Below are positions 63,772 to 64,000 of a stretch of 64,000 nucleotides of DNA, in pieces. Each line of letters begins with the position of its first letter. Within the stretch, counting starts at the first letter, position 1. The DNA comes from Takifugu bimaculatus (lineage: Eukaryota; Chordata; Actinopteri; Tetraodontiformes; Tetraodontidae), in assembly GCA_004026145.2 (NCBI GenBank), contig CP034996.1, positions 11,027,282-11,091,281 of the forward strand, written 5' to 3'. The notes below the pieces were generated by a model. It was given only the letters and a program-made list of their open reading frames with translations, ran no database searches and was not told where the DNA came from. Both the position numbers and the translations under genes were made by a program.

Positions 63772-63948
63772 TTAACCATCCAAAAACCGTAACGGCGCGT
63801 ATTCATCCTGGGTGTCGTTGCCGAGGACAGACTTCAGAAATGGAACCACCCTGAAAAGATTAATGTGGAAATCTCTGGAGCTCTGATCGGACTCGACGAG
63901 ACCACCCCTCGAGCACAGCAACTTGTTTCCCCAGCTGACCAGTGCAAC
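63772..63948 (-). CDS. Last exon of a second complement factor B gene (partial, runs off the window)
   Basis: One minus-strand exon begins at an acceptor (CTGCCGCAG, exon from 63948) and ends at a stop at 63772. It reads VALVSWGNKLLCSRGG, then SRDFHINLFRVVPFLK and LGNDTQDEYAPLRFLDG. It has the same length, 59 codons including the stop, and the same phase as the last exon of the complete cfb at 53981-54157. By hand count 42 of 58 residues are identical. This is the C-terminal end of the trypsin-like domain. The remaining exons should lie just beyond the right edge. A pseudogene cannot be excluded from one exon, though this exon is intact. Confidence 0.85.
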   Translation of the reverse strand, partial: VALVSWGNKLLCSRGGLVESDQSSRDFHINLFRVVPFLKSVLGNDTQDEYAPLRFLDG

Positions 63949-64000
63949 CTGCGGCAGAAAACACCCAGTAAGGGCAAACATCTTCCCCTTGAGCTAATTT

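Overview
The window is ordinary nuclear DNA of a ray-finned fish, most likely a percomorph teleost. The evidence is compact vertebrate genes split by short GT-AG introns, many (GT)n/(CA)n microsatellites, fish-type LINE remnants, and a gene set with clear vertebrate orthologues. No species can be named from sequence alone. All exon structures below were joined by hand from splice sites, reading-frame phase and recalled family sequences; no database search was run.

Layout, left to right: a decayed Tx1-like LINE (minus, about 0.3-1.56 kb); tmigd1 (plus); a decayed L2/CR1-like LINE piece; pimreg (plus); cct8 (plus); rskr/sgk494 (plus); aldoc (plus); mia (minus); a BICD-family-like cargo adaptor (plus); tomm40l (minus); fdxacb1 (plus); alg9 (plus); layn (minus); complement factor B (minus); chek1 (plus); and the last coding exon of a second complement factor B gene (minus), which runs off the right edge.

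These are mostly unrelated housekeeping, signalling and immune genes. Two links stand out. fdxacb1-alg9-layn and chek1 correspond to human 11q23-24, and tmigd1-rskr-aldoc to human 17q11. pimreg, cct8, mia, tomm40l and cfb have human orthologues on other chromosomes, so this is a teleost-specific mosaic of ancestral blocks. chek1 sits between two same-strand factor B genes, which suggests a local immune-gene duplication around it.

The most interesting observations are: (1) cct8 has two tandem, mutually compatible last coding exons that would give two different C-terminal tails; (2) six single-base +1 frame breaks fall in five otherwise intact genes (cct8, aldoc, tomm40l twice, alg9, cfb), with no -1 breaks, which looks like residual insertion errors in the assembly rather than five dead genes; (3) chek1 uses a GC-AG intron; (4) two factor B copies flank chek1; (5) CTCF-like motifs flank cct8. 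I found no CRISPR, operon or prokaryotic system, and no intact tRNA, rRNA or snoRNA gene.
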